A stretch of 64,000 bases of DNA, taken from positions 27,809,056 through 27,873,055 of the forward strand of contig OX463844.1 in NCBI GenBank assembly GCA_949825065.1, read 5' to 3'. This document shows positions 32,180 to 41,582 of the stretch, in pieces; positions within the stretch are counted from its first letter, which is position 1, and every line of letters starts with the position of its first letter. Both the position numbers and the translations under genes were made by a program. Source of the DNA: Odontocerum albicorne. Its lineage: Eukaryota; Arthropoda; Insecta; Trichoptera; Odontoceridae. The notes below the pieces were generated by a model. That model was given only the letters and a program-made list of their open reading frames with translations, did no database searches and was not told where the DNA came from.

Positions 32180-32290
32180 ATATTACACTTTCATTGTATA
32201 CAGTACATCCGGGTGGGCTTATTGCCATGTGGCATTCTTTTCCAACCAACCAGAAAGACGTTAAAGCGGCCTTATTTTAAGTTATTAATA
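32180..32290 (-). repeat. SINE tail, minus orientation
   Basis: TATTACACTTTCATTGTATA CAGTACATCC, then GGGTGGGCTTATTGCCATG and CCAACCAACCAGAAAGACG. A clear match to the family tail, with no head. Confidence 0.65.
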
Positions 32291-32728
32291 TTATTTTACC
32301 CCGATAGGCGGAAAAATATTTTTGTCATTCGAAGGGAGTATCACAGGGCGGGAACCGACGGCATTCCGCACGTGAGTCCCGCGCGTTACCGCGCGGCCAT
32401 GCGCCTCATAAATTGTGGCAACTTAGATAATGTAAAATAAAATATGTATTTTAGGACATAATTTGCAAATAAAAATTTTCACATTGAAAAAAATCGCCGT
32501 CTAAAATGTTGAAAAATAATCTTAAATTTTTTTTATTTGGCACTAAATTGCACAAATGTACAATTAGTGGGTCTATTGCCCTATCTCTTCCTCCTAATCA
32601 GACAGGAGTCACACACACGTTGTGCCAATTGCTGTTTTTTTCACACACTTTTTAGGTTGTATACAGTCATTTGAGTTTATAATATGTATCCATGCATTCT
32701 AGACTACTTTATACGAACCTACGAGTAA

Positions 32729-32810
32729 GTCGGTGGCCGTGGTCTAACTGTTAACAATCATACTAATCAAGCGGGTGCCCCAAGTTCGATTCCTGGCTTT
32801 TCACTTTCGG
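32729..32810 (+). repeat. tRNA-like SINE head
   Basis: TCGGTGGCCGTGGTCTAACT and AAGTTCGATTCCTGGC are good A- and B-box matches. The sequence does not fold into a complete cloverleaf by eye and continues as AT-rich DNA, so I call a SINE head rather than a tRNA gene. Confidence 0.5.
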
Positions 32811-33391
32811 GATCGTTTTACATCTGAATTTATATTTTTCTGTAGATTATATGCTGCGTATCATAAATTATTATAGCGCTACTAAACAACACAAAAATTG
32901 CACTATATAAAATTGCTTAACGAAGGCCTGCAGCAGATTAAAGCTGCCGATATTCGTGTAACTTTAATCTGTTTGCGATCTACTGTGTAAGAAGTTATTG
33001 AACATTTTTTTCAGAATCAGTTTAAAGAAAAGGCGCACTTGAACAAATTCTACAGAGCCTTAACATTCCTGTTATTATGTGTTCTGTGTAACTATGTTTA
33101 AAAAGTAACTTTAAAAGCTATAATAAGAATACTGGAGTAACACCTTTCTGCATTCAATAGTTGAAAAATGTTACAATTTGGATTTGCTTATTACTTCTAT
33201 TTAAAAAATGTTTTTTATTATTTTTCTTATAAAAATACAATAGTATTTATAAGTTGTAGAATTGGGTTATAACAAAAATAACATTGATCCGAATTTATCT
33301 TAATAACAGATTTTCTACTTGGATTGTATGGGTGTATATTATTGTTGCATTGTTTTGTTAATTTCTTAGTTGTATAAGTTTTGCGATACTT

Positions 33392-33450
33392 AGAGCGCCC
33401 TTGATAGTCTGCTCTCAAAATGGCACTATATAAATTATCTTTTTACTATA
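33392..33450 (+). repeat. Stem-loop/TATATAAATT repeat, copy 2
   Basis: GAGCGCCCTTGATAGTCTGC, TCTCAAAATGGCAC and TATATAAATTATCTTTT. It lacks a few bases of the hairpin stem found in the other two copies. Confidence 0.5.
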
Positions 33451-34345
33451 GAAACTTTGGGTTTGTTCTGTCTAGCATGTGTGCTCGCTGAAGTGCAACA
33501 ATTGGTTCGCTATAAACCAATACATGCACATGCATCCTCCATTCACAAGATGGCTGACAATCATATTTGATCACGAGGGATAACCTATGTTATCGTATAC
33601 GAACCTATTTATGAGTATAATAACACTTGAACATTTTAACGATCTCTATGAAACGATAACAGATATTCTGGCTCTACAAATTATATGTCATCTGAGGCAT
33701 TTGTAATGGCCAACCAATACTGACAGAGCGATTCCCCTATGCCGGGAGTGATGCCTCTCCTCGCACCAGCCGGCATCGCATCCAGCACATCACATCAATT
33801 GCCATTCAGCCGGCCTTAATTATTCACTTTGTGCGCTGCGCTTTGCTGTGCTTATGCAGGACTGAATCACATAACAAAACAAATCTAACTGACTATTGAC
33901 CTAAAATAAGCTTTGTATTATATAAACGTATTATAAATCATGACATGTGATTCTAAAAAAGGAAAAAAATGTCGAGTCTAGGCGTGCCAAGTCAGATTTC
34001 TAAGATATGCAACATCCTGCAAAGAAGCGTCAATTAAAACCTTAAAAATGTAGTCATTCTACTAAACATAACGGTATACCTCTACCGATTTCAAGTTTTT
34101 CACCTCATCATCAGGAGAGTACAAACAGTCTTGTGTGTGCTCGCCTGATGATAAGGTCAAAACCTTGAAACCTTTAGGGTTATACAGTTATATTAAGTGG
34201 AATAAACAATGTTTTACTAAACAAATTACAATGTCTTGAAACTTCTACAGTGTTAAAGCCTTAACTATAAATATTATGTAACCATTTTATTACAAAGCAC
34301 ATCATATATATATACATACATACTTCCTACAGATCGAACTAGAAT
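33451..34345. other. Intergenic stretch with a GC-rich patch
   Basis: 33725-33855 is markedly GC-richer than its surroundings (ATGCCGGGAGTGATGCCTCT, CACCAGCCGGCATCGCATCC), with no open frame or known motif. It could be a promoter or an old element. The rest is AT-rich and featureless. Confidence 0.3.
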
Positions 34346-34346
34346 A

Positions 34347-34525
34347 CCTCCGTGGCCTAGTTGAAAAGACAATTTTTTTCTGGATTTTGCGGGTTCGATT
34401 TCCGTTGGTATCCTATTTTTTAAAAAGGGTTCTTCCTTCAAGCATCTTTAACATCTTTCTGGATGATTGGAAGAGATTGTCACATGACAATTAACTCACC
34501 AGGTTGTGATATCACACCGTTTTAC
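34347..34525 (+). repeat. tRNA-derived SINE, nearly complete
   Basis: CCTCCGTGGCCTAGTTGAAA (A box), GGGTTCGATTTCCG (B box), a TATTTTTTAAAAAGGGTTCT linker, and tail TCTTTCTGGATGATTGGAAG with CACATGACAATTAACTCACC. The terminal repeat is decayed. Confidence 0.7.
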
Positions 34526-34761
34526 TCGGGGTAAGCAAAGTGATCACCAGATTGAACGACGCATCTTTCGCCTCTCCGAATTTAAATACTCCATGGAGCT
34601 TTTTAGATTTTTTTATTAACATTTCCTTGTTTCAAAATATAATTTACTTAATCCATCCAATTTTCTTTAGTCATGTGTTTTCCTCTTAAATTCGTTGGTT
34701 TTGTATTATCCATGGAGAAAAGTCAATTAAGATGATTAGGCATGTCATCTACCATCTATGA

Positions 34762-34925
34762 TATTACACTATATTACACTACAGTGCAACTTGGCAGGAT
34801 TATTATCATTTGGAAATACCTTCCAAGCAATCAGAAAGACGTTAAAGAGGCCTTAAGTGAAAACTAATCTAGAAAAAAAAACTAGGTTCCAAAGGGAATC
34901 GAACTCGCATCCTCCGGGTTGCCAT
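34762..34925 (-). repeat. SINE, minus orientation
   Basis: Tail TATTACACTACAGTGCAACT TGGCAGG, AAGCAATCAGAAAGACG, body TTAAGTGAAAACTAATCTAG and B box GGGAATCGAACTCGC, all in reverse complement. Confidence 0.7.
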
Positions 34926-35009
34926 ATCAATATTGGCTGCTAAACAAGGTACTGGCAGAAAAATTAACAGGATAGAGACAAAACTGAAAATATAACATAG
35001 CTGAAACTG

Positions 35010-35830
35010 AAAAAAATAGCGATGATATACAAGAAAACTACAATATATAAAACGCAATCGAAAAAAAGTCTTACTTGGAATTATTATTATTATTATTACT
35101 ATTATTACATTATTATTATTACATTCCTTAATATTTGGATTAAAAATCTAATAATATTGTGCCAAAATAAAAATAGTGGTATACAAGAAAACTACAATAT
35201 GTAAAAAGAAAAAAGTCATATTCGAATTATTTAATATTCGGACTGAGAACATAAAAACAATATCGTGCCAAAACAAAGAAAAGGGATGATCGTATACAAG
35301 AAAACTACAATATATTACATAGAATGCAATCGAAAAAAGTCGTACTCGGATTCTTTAATTAGGATTGAAAACATAAATACAATATCGTGCTAAAACTGAA
35401 AACAATAATGATATATTCGTACAAGAAAACTACAATATAAAGAACGCAATAAAAAAGTCGTACTCGGATTCTTTGATTAGAATTAAAACATAAATACAAT
35501 ATGGTGCAAATACTGAAAAAAAAAATGATGATATATTCGTATATGAAATCTACAATATAAAGAACACAGTAAAAAGTGTCGTACTCGGTTTCTTTGATTA
35601 GGATTGAAAACATAAATACAATATCGTGCTAAAAATGATGATATACTCGTACATGAAAACTACAATATAAAGAACGCAATAAAAAAGTCGTACTCGAATT
35701 CTTTGATTAGGATTGAAAACATAAATACAATCTCGTGCTAAAAATTGTGACGATATACAAAAAAATTACAATAAGTATATAGGACATAAAAAAGTTGTAC
35801 TTGGATCCTTTAATGTTTGGTTTGAAGCTA
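35010..35830. repeat. Satellite-like tandem array, about 115-bp monomers
   Basis: About seven units. Each has GATATAC-like text, ACAAGAAAACTACAATATA, CGCAATAAAAAAGTCGTACT CGGATTCTTTGATTAGGATT and AACATAAATACAATATCGTG. Unit starts are near 35023, 35181, 35293, 35409, 35526, 35641 and 35751. The first interval is longer because an (ATT)n microsatellite at 35079-35127 lies within it. Monomers are clearly diverged from one another, most similar in the middle of the array. Open frames here are by-products of the repeat. Confidence 0.85.
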
Positions 35831-36574
35831 AATTTGTGCACAAAAAGTTTTACCTGATAAAATACTATCGTCTACGGCCACCATAAAAACTTTTTTTTAT
35901 ATTGTTTCGACCAGTCCTAAATGTGTGACTGGGCAATGACTTTGGATAGAGGATGCCAAAACAAGGAAAAGTGTATCGGGTGACATTTTGTACCATAATC
36001 AGGGTTTGCATCACTCGAAAAAAAAAACAATTAAATTTTCCGAAATAAATTATAAGAATTTCGCTGTCGATTGTTTACTTTTTAATATATCATACGCGTT
36101 TAACACAATTTTTCTTAATGTAAATACCAAGGGAAGAGTAGAAATACATCATAATCTATTTACAAACTCATCATTTTGTGTATAGGGATACCCACTTCAC
36201 TAGGAAAAGGGTTGTGTCTAATTCCATACCTATTAAAACGATTCTCTGTATCTGAGTGTCGCAAAAGCTTACGAAATTTTCAGTTTATTGGTAATTGTAT
36301 GTCGATAATTGTCTCTATGTTCATTATGTTTCTGATGTTCTGTCATGTATGATATAGTCAAACGTGGAAGAAGTATATCTAGTAGTTTTATGAGAAAATT
36401 TAATTGTTTTTACCACGAAAGAACAACACGAGAGCGGGCGGCGGATATTGTGAGTTTAAAGGGTCATTAAAGCGGCATAAGAGCGGCGAGATGGAATAAG
36501 ATAAACGGATCACTTAATGTTATATAAAATATCCGCTCTATATAAAAAAAAAAGACAATACATAATAGTGTGTC
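35831..36574. other. AT-rich intergenic stretch
   Basis: No gene or known repeat recognised between the satellite and the RTE-like fragment. Confidence 0.3.
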
Positions 36575-36830
36575 GGTGCCACCACGTAAGATAAATGCTT
36601 TGGAGATTCTGTCTGCACTAAGAAAAATGAACCGAATGAAAGAAGGCGGAATAAATTCATACATGGATATTTTAAGTAAGATGAAGAAAGGAGCTTTCAG
36701 ATGGTTTGGACATGTGGAGAGAATTAATTACGAAAATGACTAAGCGAATATAACTCAGAAGCGCAAGGTGTGCATTAAAGTGGTAAACCGAAGCAAACGT
36801 AGCTGTATCAATGTAAAATGAGAATAATAA
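36575..36830 (+). mobile_element. RTE-like LINE 3' region, left part
   Basis: ALEILSALRKMNRMKE, then LSKMKKGAFRWFGHVERINY matches the conserved RTE C-terminal phrase RWFGHVERM. Text then runs AAGGTGTGCATTAAAGTGGT and is cut at 36831 by the mariner. It resumes at 38124. Confidence 0.75.
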
Positions 36831-36832
36831 TA

Positions 36833-38121
36833 GGTTAGTCAATAAGTTTTGAAAGCGACATCTATGGAGCAGTAGAAAAACCAAAATTTCTTTTGCCATT
36901 TTAATAGTTCATCTTTCATAAGAACGTACTCAAAATTTCATTTCGATCTGTCAATTCATTCTTTGTTTACAAGCCATTTGAAGTTGACGTGTCAGTGTAT
37001 TTTTTAACAATGGAAAAATCCGAATATCGTGCAGTGATTAAATTCTTTGTTTTGGAAGGTTTATCGGCTACTGAGATCCATGCAAAGATAGTGAAAGTAT
37101 TAAAAGAGTCTTCTCCTTCATTTCCAACCGTTCACCGATGGGTTTTGGAGTTTAAGCGTGGCCGTACAAGCGTTGAAGACGATCCACGCTCAGGACGTCC
37201 AAAAAGTGCATCAACACCAGAAATCATAGCGAAAATACAGGATATGGTTTTGGAAGATCATCGATCGACTGTGGATGTGATAGCTGACACCATAGGCATC
37301 TCATATGGAACAACATGGCATATTTTGGCTGAAGTTTTGGGTTTCAAAAAACTGTGTGCACAATGGGTGCCGCATTTGCTAACAATGCAACAAAAACACG
37401 TTCGAATGCGACTTTCTGAGCAACATTTGGAGCAATTTCGAAAGGATAAAAAGGATTTTCTGCGTCGATTCATCACTATGGATGAGACTTGGGTCTACCA
37501 CCATGATCCTGAATCAAAACAAGAGGCTAAGGAGTGGTGTGAACCAGTCACTTTGGCTCCGAAGCGAGTTCATGTCCAGAAATCGGCCAAGAAGGTGTTA
37601 GCGTCAGTTTTTTGGGATACAAAAGGAATTTTATTGATAGATTATCTCCAAACTGGTAAGACAATCAACTCTGATTATTATTGTGACTTTTTGGACCAGT
37701 TGGATGAAAAAAATTGTGAAAAAAGACCCGGTTTGCAGAAGAAAAAAATAATTTTTCATCAAGACAATGCACCTGCTCACACAGCTCAAAAAACCATCGC
37801 AAAAATCAGTGAATTGGGGTACGACTTGTTGCAGCATCCACCCTATTCGCCAGATTTAGCTCCCTCTGACTTCTGGCTGTTCTCACACCTCAAAAAATTC
37901 CTTCGTGGAAAGCATTTTACATCAAACGAAGAGGTTATAGCCGTCGTAGAGGAGTATTTTGCAGGCCTTCCAGAAAGTCACTTCCGTGATGGGACAACAA
38001 AGTTGGAAGATTGTTGGACCAAGTGTATTGATCTTATGGGAGACTATACTGAGCAATAAAAGTGATTTCCCCCCAAAAAAAATGTATTTTCATTTCCGCT
38101 TTCAAAACTTTTTGACTAACC
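36833..38121 (+). mobile_element. Complete mariner with intact transposase
   Basis: 1289 bp. Inverted repeats of 25 bp at 36833-36857 (GGTTAGTCAATAAGTTTTGA and on) and 38097-38121 differ at one position. A TA target duplication lies at 36831-36832 and 38122-38123. The single gene inside is unbroken, which sets this copy apart from the other mariners in the window. It lies within an RTE-like LINE copy whose two halves flank it exactly. Confidence 0.95.
36989..38059 (+). CDS. Mariner transposase, DD34D, intact
   Basis: Cut-and-paste transposase that binds the inverted repeats and moves the element. The 356-codon frame is open; the likely true start is the Met at 37010 (MEKSEYRAVIKFFVLEGLSA), giving 349 residues, the usual mariner size. 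The N-terminus has two helix-turn-helix motifs (FPTVHRWVLEFKRGRTSVED; VIADTIGISYGTTWHILAEV) and the linker WVPHLLTMQQK. Catalytic motifs are ITMDETWVYHH, IIFHQDNAPAHT and PPYSPDLAPSDFWLF; 34 residues separate the second and third Asp. It ends CIDLMGDYTEQ. The WVPHLLT and YSPDLAPSD motifs agree with active mariners. No stop, frameshift or missing key residue is seen; activity is inferred, not shown. Confidence 0.95.
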   Translation: MSVYFLTMEKSEYRAVIKFFVLEGLSATEIHAKIVKVLKESSPSFPTVHRWVLEFKRGRTSVEDDPRSGRPKSASTPEIIAKIQDMVLEDHRSTVDVIADTIGISYGTTWHILAEVLGFKKLCAQWVPHLLTMQQKHVRMRLSEQHLEQFRKDKKDFLRRFITMDETWVYHHDPESKQEAKEWCEPVTLAPKRVHVQKSAKKVLASVFWDTKGILLIDYLQTGKTINSDYYCDFLDQLDEKNCEKRPGLQKKKIIFHQDNAPAHTAQKTIAKISELGYDLLQHPPYSPDLAPSDFWLFSHLKKFLRGKHFTSNEEVIAVVEEYFAGLPESHFRDGTTKLEDCWTKCIDLMGDYTEQ

Positions 38122-38123
38122 TA

Positions 38124-38260
38124 GTATAAGATTGTGCACAAAAATATGTATGAAAGTGGAGGAGGCGAAATTTTTGTGCTTGGATAGAAAAGTATGGAGC
38201 TCGGTTCTCTCTGGCAAGGGGCACGGCATTATATGTACCATACATACTCGTATTAGATAT
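38124..38260 (+). mobile_element. RTE-like LINE 3' region, right part
   Basis: ATGTATGAAAGTGGAGGAGG CGAAATTTTTGTGCTTGGAT, then GGCAAGGGGCACGGCATTAT. It aligns with 52975-53065, the distal part of another RTE tail, and completes the copy interrupted by the mariner. Confidence 0.7.
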
Positions 38261-39079
38261 GAATACCTGACATCTACTAAGTAAGTTCCAAGATACTCAA
38301 TTTAGTTTTTAATCTACGAGTATATCGAGTAACTTGGAAATATCCCAATTCAGTATTCGTCGGACTATTTTCTATCAAACGAATTAATTAAATACGTTTA
38401 ATTTATTCAATTGATGTGACTCTGTGATTTGTTCTACTGTTCTAACAATGATTAATCGCGAAACAGCGTACGTGAAATGAAAAGCTACAGTGAATTTGAA
38501 ATAATTTCTCGGTGACGCGATCATTTAACAAAAAGTTTATAATATGTCGCAGAATTCTAATAAATCATACTTGATTTATCAACTGCTTGTTTCTGCGGAA
38601 CCGCTGTAACCCAAATTAGAAATTTGTTATCCTTCAATCATTTATAGGTCAATTGCGGTCGTCGCGATAATAATGGTTTTAACGCCAATTTAATGTGCTA
38701 ATATCAATGTCAAAATGATTATTGGACTTTACTTCAATTTTATTTTCTGTAAACGCGCTGCACATCTTTTTATAATATGGCGTTAATTGACAACCGATCT
38801 CCACTTTCAAGGATTTTTAATGCCAATTTTCATGTACTCGTATAACGTATATTACCTATTAACGTTTCATTACATCAGAATATCATTATTTAAGATATTA
38901 ATGGTATAATTTCGGATTAAACCTTCATGATATTGATAAATTCAATTCGATACATGCAAGAAATCATATTCTGTTCTACAAACTAACTTATAGAACGAAT
39001 GTTACAGCTTAACACTCATTTACGCGTGGTATAGAGTAGAACCAACTAAGTGACACTGCGGATATATTTTTGGCAATGT
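38261..39079. other. AT-rich intergenic stretch
   Basis: No gene recognised. Contains three ACTCGTA/TACGAGT heptamers. Confidence 0.3.
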
Positions 39080-39085
39080 CTAGCT

Positions 39086-39366
39086 CAGTGTCTGCCAAAC
39101 TTTTTTGCTTCACGGCACACTGGTGAATGGGATTTGTCCCGCGGCACACCAAATAAAAATGCCTTAAAACGGAAATGTACCTTCTTAATATGAATAAAGG
39201 AAATTATACTGTAGGTAACAATTTTTTTTTATATTTTAATATTTTATCAATATATACCATATGTACATTTAAATGAATAGTCATTATTTAAAATAAACAG
39301 TTTTGAGGCTTCTTCCTTCGCGGCAAACCCTGAGACTTCTTGCGGCACACAGTTTGGCAGACACTG
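39086..39366. mobile_element. hAT-like MITE
   Basis: 281 bp with perfect 16-bp inverted repeats CAGTGTCTGCCAAACT (39086-39101 and 39351-39366), flanked by a direct repeat CTAGCT at 39080-39085 and 39367-39372. Subterminal words CACGGCACACTGG and GCGGCACAC are typical of hAT ends. Non-coding inside. The visible duplication is 6 bp where hAT elements normally leave 8, so the outer positions have probably mutated. Confidence 0.85.
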
Positions 39367-39672
39367 CTAGCTGAACGAAAATAATTATATTTGATATTCT
39401 TCCTTATATATAAATTAAATAACACCCACTTTTCTTTACAGTAGAAATCTGTGCAAAGTGGCCAATAAGAAGAAGAAAACAATGTTCAACGTTGATGAAG
39501 GTAGTCGAAAGAAATAATATTTTTATAGATAATTATTAAGTATCGTCAAACGTCATTGATAAAATACATTTTTGTTTTCATTAAATTGTCGAAACTTGAT
39601 ATATTTAACAATACAAGAGCTGAAAATTTTTTTCACTTAAAAAATACTGAGCCTCTCTTCATATATCTTATA

Positions 39673-39846
39673 ACCGTATCACATGAATGGTTGAATTAAA
39701 ATAGCCACTAAGTACCAAAAAAAAAAAAAAAAAAAAACTAAGTATGCAGTTTCATTATATATGACATATAGAACGAAACTGCATACTTAGTTTTTTTTGT
39801 TTTTTTTTGGTATTTAGTGCCTATTTTAATTCAACCGTATCACATG
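39673..39846. mobile_element. Foldback element with 13-bp direct repeats
   Basis: The arms 39691-39762 and 39775-39834 are inverted copies (TTGAATTAAAATAG ... CTATTTTAATTCAA; CTAAGTATGCAGTTTC ... GAAACTGCATACTTAG), separated by a short loop. An A-rich tract in one arm pairs with a T-rich tract in the other. ACCGTATCACATG at 39673-39685 recurs at 39834-39846, consistent with a target duplication. Confidence 0.75.
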
Positions 39847-39938
39847 TTCAGGTCCATTATTCCATATCATATCTCCTATGATATATTTTATATCCATCCT
39901 GGAACAAAAGACAGATAGTAAAAATATTAAGTGAACGA

Positions 39939-40135
39939 TGAAAATATATGTTGCTGGGACTCGTAGTCAAGGATCCCCCATCGCTATTCCAACGTCAATC
40001 TAGAGCTGCTCCTCCACGTCAATCGTGTGATCTTCTGTGAAAATATATGTTGCTGGGACTCGTAGTCAAGGATCCCCATCGCTATTCCAACGTCAATCTA
40101 GAGCTGCTCCTCCACGTCAATCGTGTGATCTTCTG
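39939..40135. repeat. Tandem duplication, 98-99 bp unit, two copies
   Basis: The units start at 39939 and 40038 with TGAAAATATATGTTGCTGGG and end GTGATCTTC TG. They differ by a single C in a run at about 39978. The unit is the 3' UTR of the adjacent minus-strand LINE. Confidence 0.9.
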
Positions 40136-40470
40136 TGAAAAAACACCCCGGTCTTAGTCGCGCACTTCTTTCCGTAGACGTTACAGACTCGTTGATCCTG
40201 CTGAGCCGCCTGATAACGCTGATGCATGTTCGCAGCACCCTGACTATTTCTCACACGTCTAGCTATAGAAGTGCCATCAGCTCGAGAACAGACAGCTCTC
40301 CACTTTCCATGATCTTGGGCCATCTGTTCCCAGTCTTCAAGCGTCCCGCACAAAGTCAGCGATTATCGCAGCTCGACTATACAGAGCTTACTCTGCCCAC
40401 CAACCTTTCGCTTGCCTATTTCTTCCCCGTTTCGGAAGCTTGTAATAGCCCCATGTTAAATTACTAAATT
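40117..40470 (-). pseudogene. LINE ORF2 C-terminus with zinc-knuckle-like end
   Basis: Minus strand: CGTLEDWEQMAQDHGKWRAV, RADGTSIARRVRNSQGAANM, HQRYQAAQQDQRVCNVYGK and KCATKTGVFFHRRSHD, stop 40119-40117. Insect LINE ORF2 proteins often finish with such a CxxCxRxCxxxxGLxxHxRxH zinc-binding module; here one Cys has become Tyr (CNVYGKKC). The 5' part of the element is missing. Confidence 0.7.
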
Positions 40471-40540
40471 AAATGATTCATGAATTTTGGTAGCTTATTT
40501 TTTTTAGAAATAGGATGCCGTTCTTATACATTTTCTTAAA

Positions 40541-40610
40541 TCCTTGAGGAGAGTCTGCTCTCTAAACGGCACTATATAAATTGTCCTTTTATTTTTATTA
40601 TTATTATTCA
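40541..40610 (+). repeat. Stem-loop/TATATAAATT repeat, copy 3, with (ATT)n tail
   Basis: CCTTGAGGAGAGTCTGCTCT, CTAAACGGCACTATATAAAT and TGTCCTTTTATTTTTATTAT, ending in ATT repeats. GAGAG-TCTG-CTCTC forms a perfect small hairpin. The simple-repeat end suggests a retroposed 3' end. Confidence 0.6.
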
Positions 40611-41355
40611 CATATGGTCCGAGTAGATAGTACGTATTAGTGTGGACGTTATGTGAATCATGGGTTGGATTTACCTGCAATATTTGTCAGAAATAACTTA
40701 ATATCATCATATATGATAAGCTTTATATAAATCGGCTTCGATAGATTACTTAGATACATTGGTACATAAACCTGACATTCATTCGATGGTTTGCCCTTTA
40801 TAAGTAAAGATTACGGTTTTAAAAGTCATTGGTTTCAAAGAGCATTTGCCGTCCCTGAATTGGACATTTATATTGTGAGGTAAGCAGTTCATTGACATTT
40901 CACGTATCCATGTTAAGGAACCCGAAATGGCTACATTTATATGGATGTCGAGATTCGCTCACTTCAGGTATCTCCACCGAGTACTGAGTACCTCTCCCAC
41001 GACATTAAAATAACAAGCAACAGTGTGCGAGTCATAATATTGATTTTACAAACTATTAAATGATAAATATGTAACACGTATTTGTAGAGTACGTACAAGT
41101 ACACTAAAATAATTCCAAGTCTGGAAAATCTTCAATCACATATATAATATAATATGAACGATTAGAGTATATCTAAAAATGGCCCAACCAATTTTTTTAG
41201 ATAATTCTTGGAACATCTATTAGTTTTGTATGAATGTTTACACAATTATCGCAGAACTATCTGTATTTAACAAAATAATTTTTTTAACTGTGTGATATTT
41301 TTTCATACACAGAATTGATATTTGATTTTTTCATATTTTAAATAAACCAACGACG
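40611..41355. other. AT-rich intergenic stretch
   Basis: No gene or known repeat recognised. Confidence 0.3.
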
Positions 41356-41582
41356 ATGACTTCTGTGGCATAATTGTTTAGACACGTGTTTTCGGCCTAA
41401 CCAATTAGGCCACAGACCGGGGGTCTCTGAAACCGGGGGCTGCTGAACCCATTTTTTTTAAATATTCCAATTTGGTTTTTACTTAAAGCTTTATTGACAT
41501 TATTGGTTGATTGAAAGAGGCAATAAACCCCCAGGTTGTACTGTACATTTCGAAAGTAATACAATACTATGATACAATGCAG
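41356..41582 (+). repeat. tRNA-derived SINE with rearranged head
   Basis: CTTCTGTGGCATAATTGTTT (A-box zone), then an inverted AACCAATTAGGCCACAGACC, so the A-box zone is present in both directions. Next come GAAACCGGGGGCTGCTGAAC, body TTCCAATTTGGTTTTTACTT, tail TTGGTTGATTGAAAGAGGCA and CAGGTTGTACTGTAC with AAAGTAATACAATAC. Confidence 0.65.

Noticed and set aside
32729..32810. Possible genuine tRNA gene
   Set aside because: The A and B boxes are good but no convincing acceptor or anticodon stem can be drawn, and similar heads recur as SINEs across the window.
35010..35830. Regular spacing of similar units resembling a CRISPR array
   Set aside because: Units are 115 bp, diverged throughout and without constant repeat plus unique spacers; the genome is eukaryotic. 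The same holds for 20461-20790 and 49561-49670.
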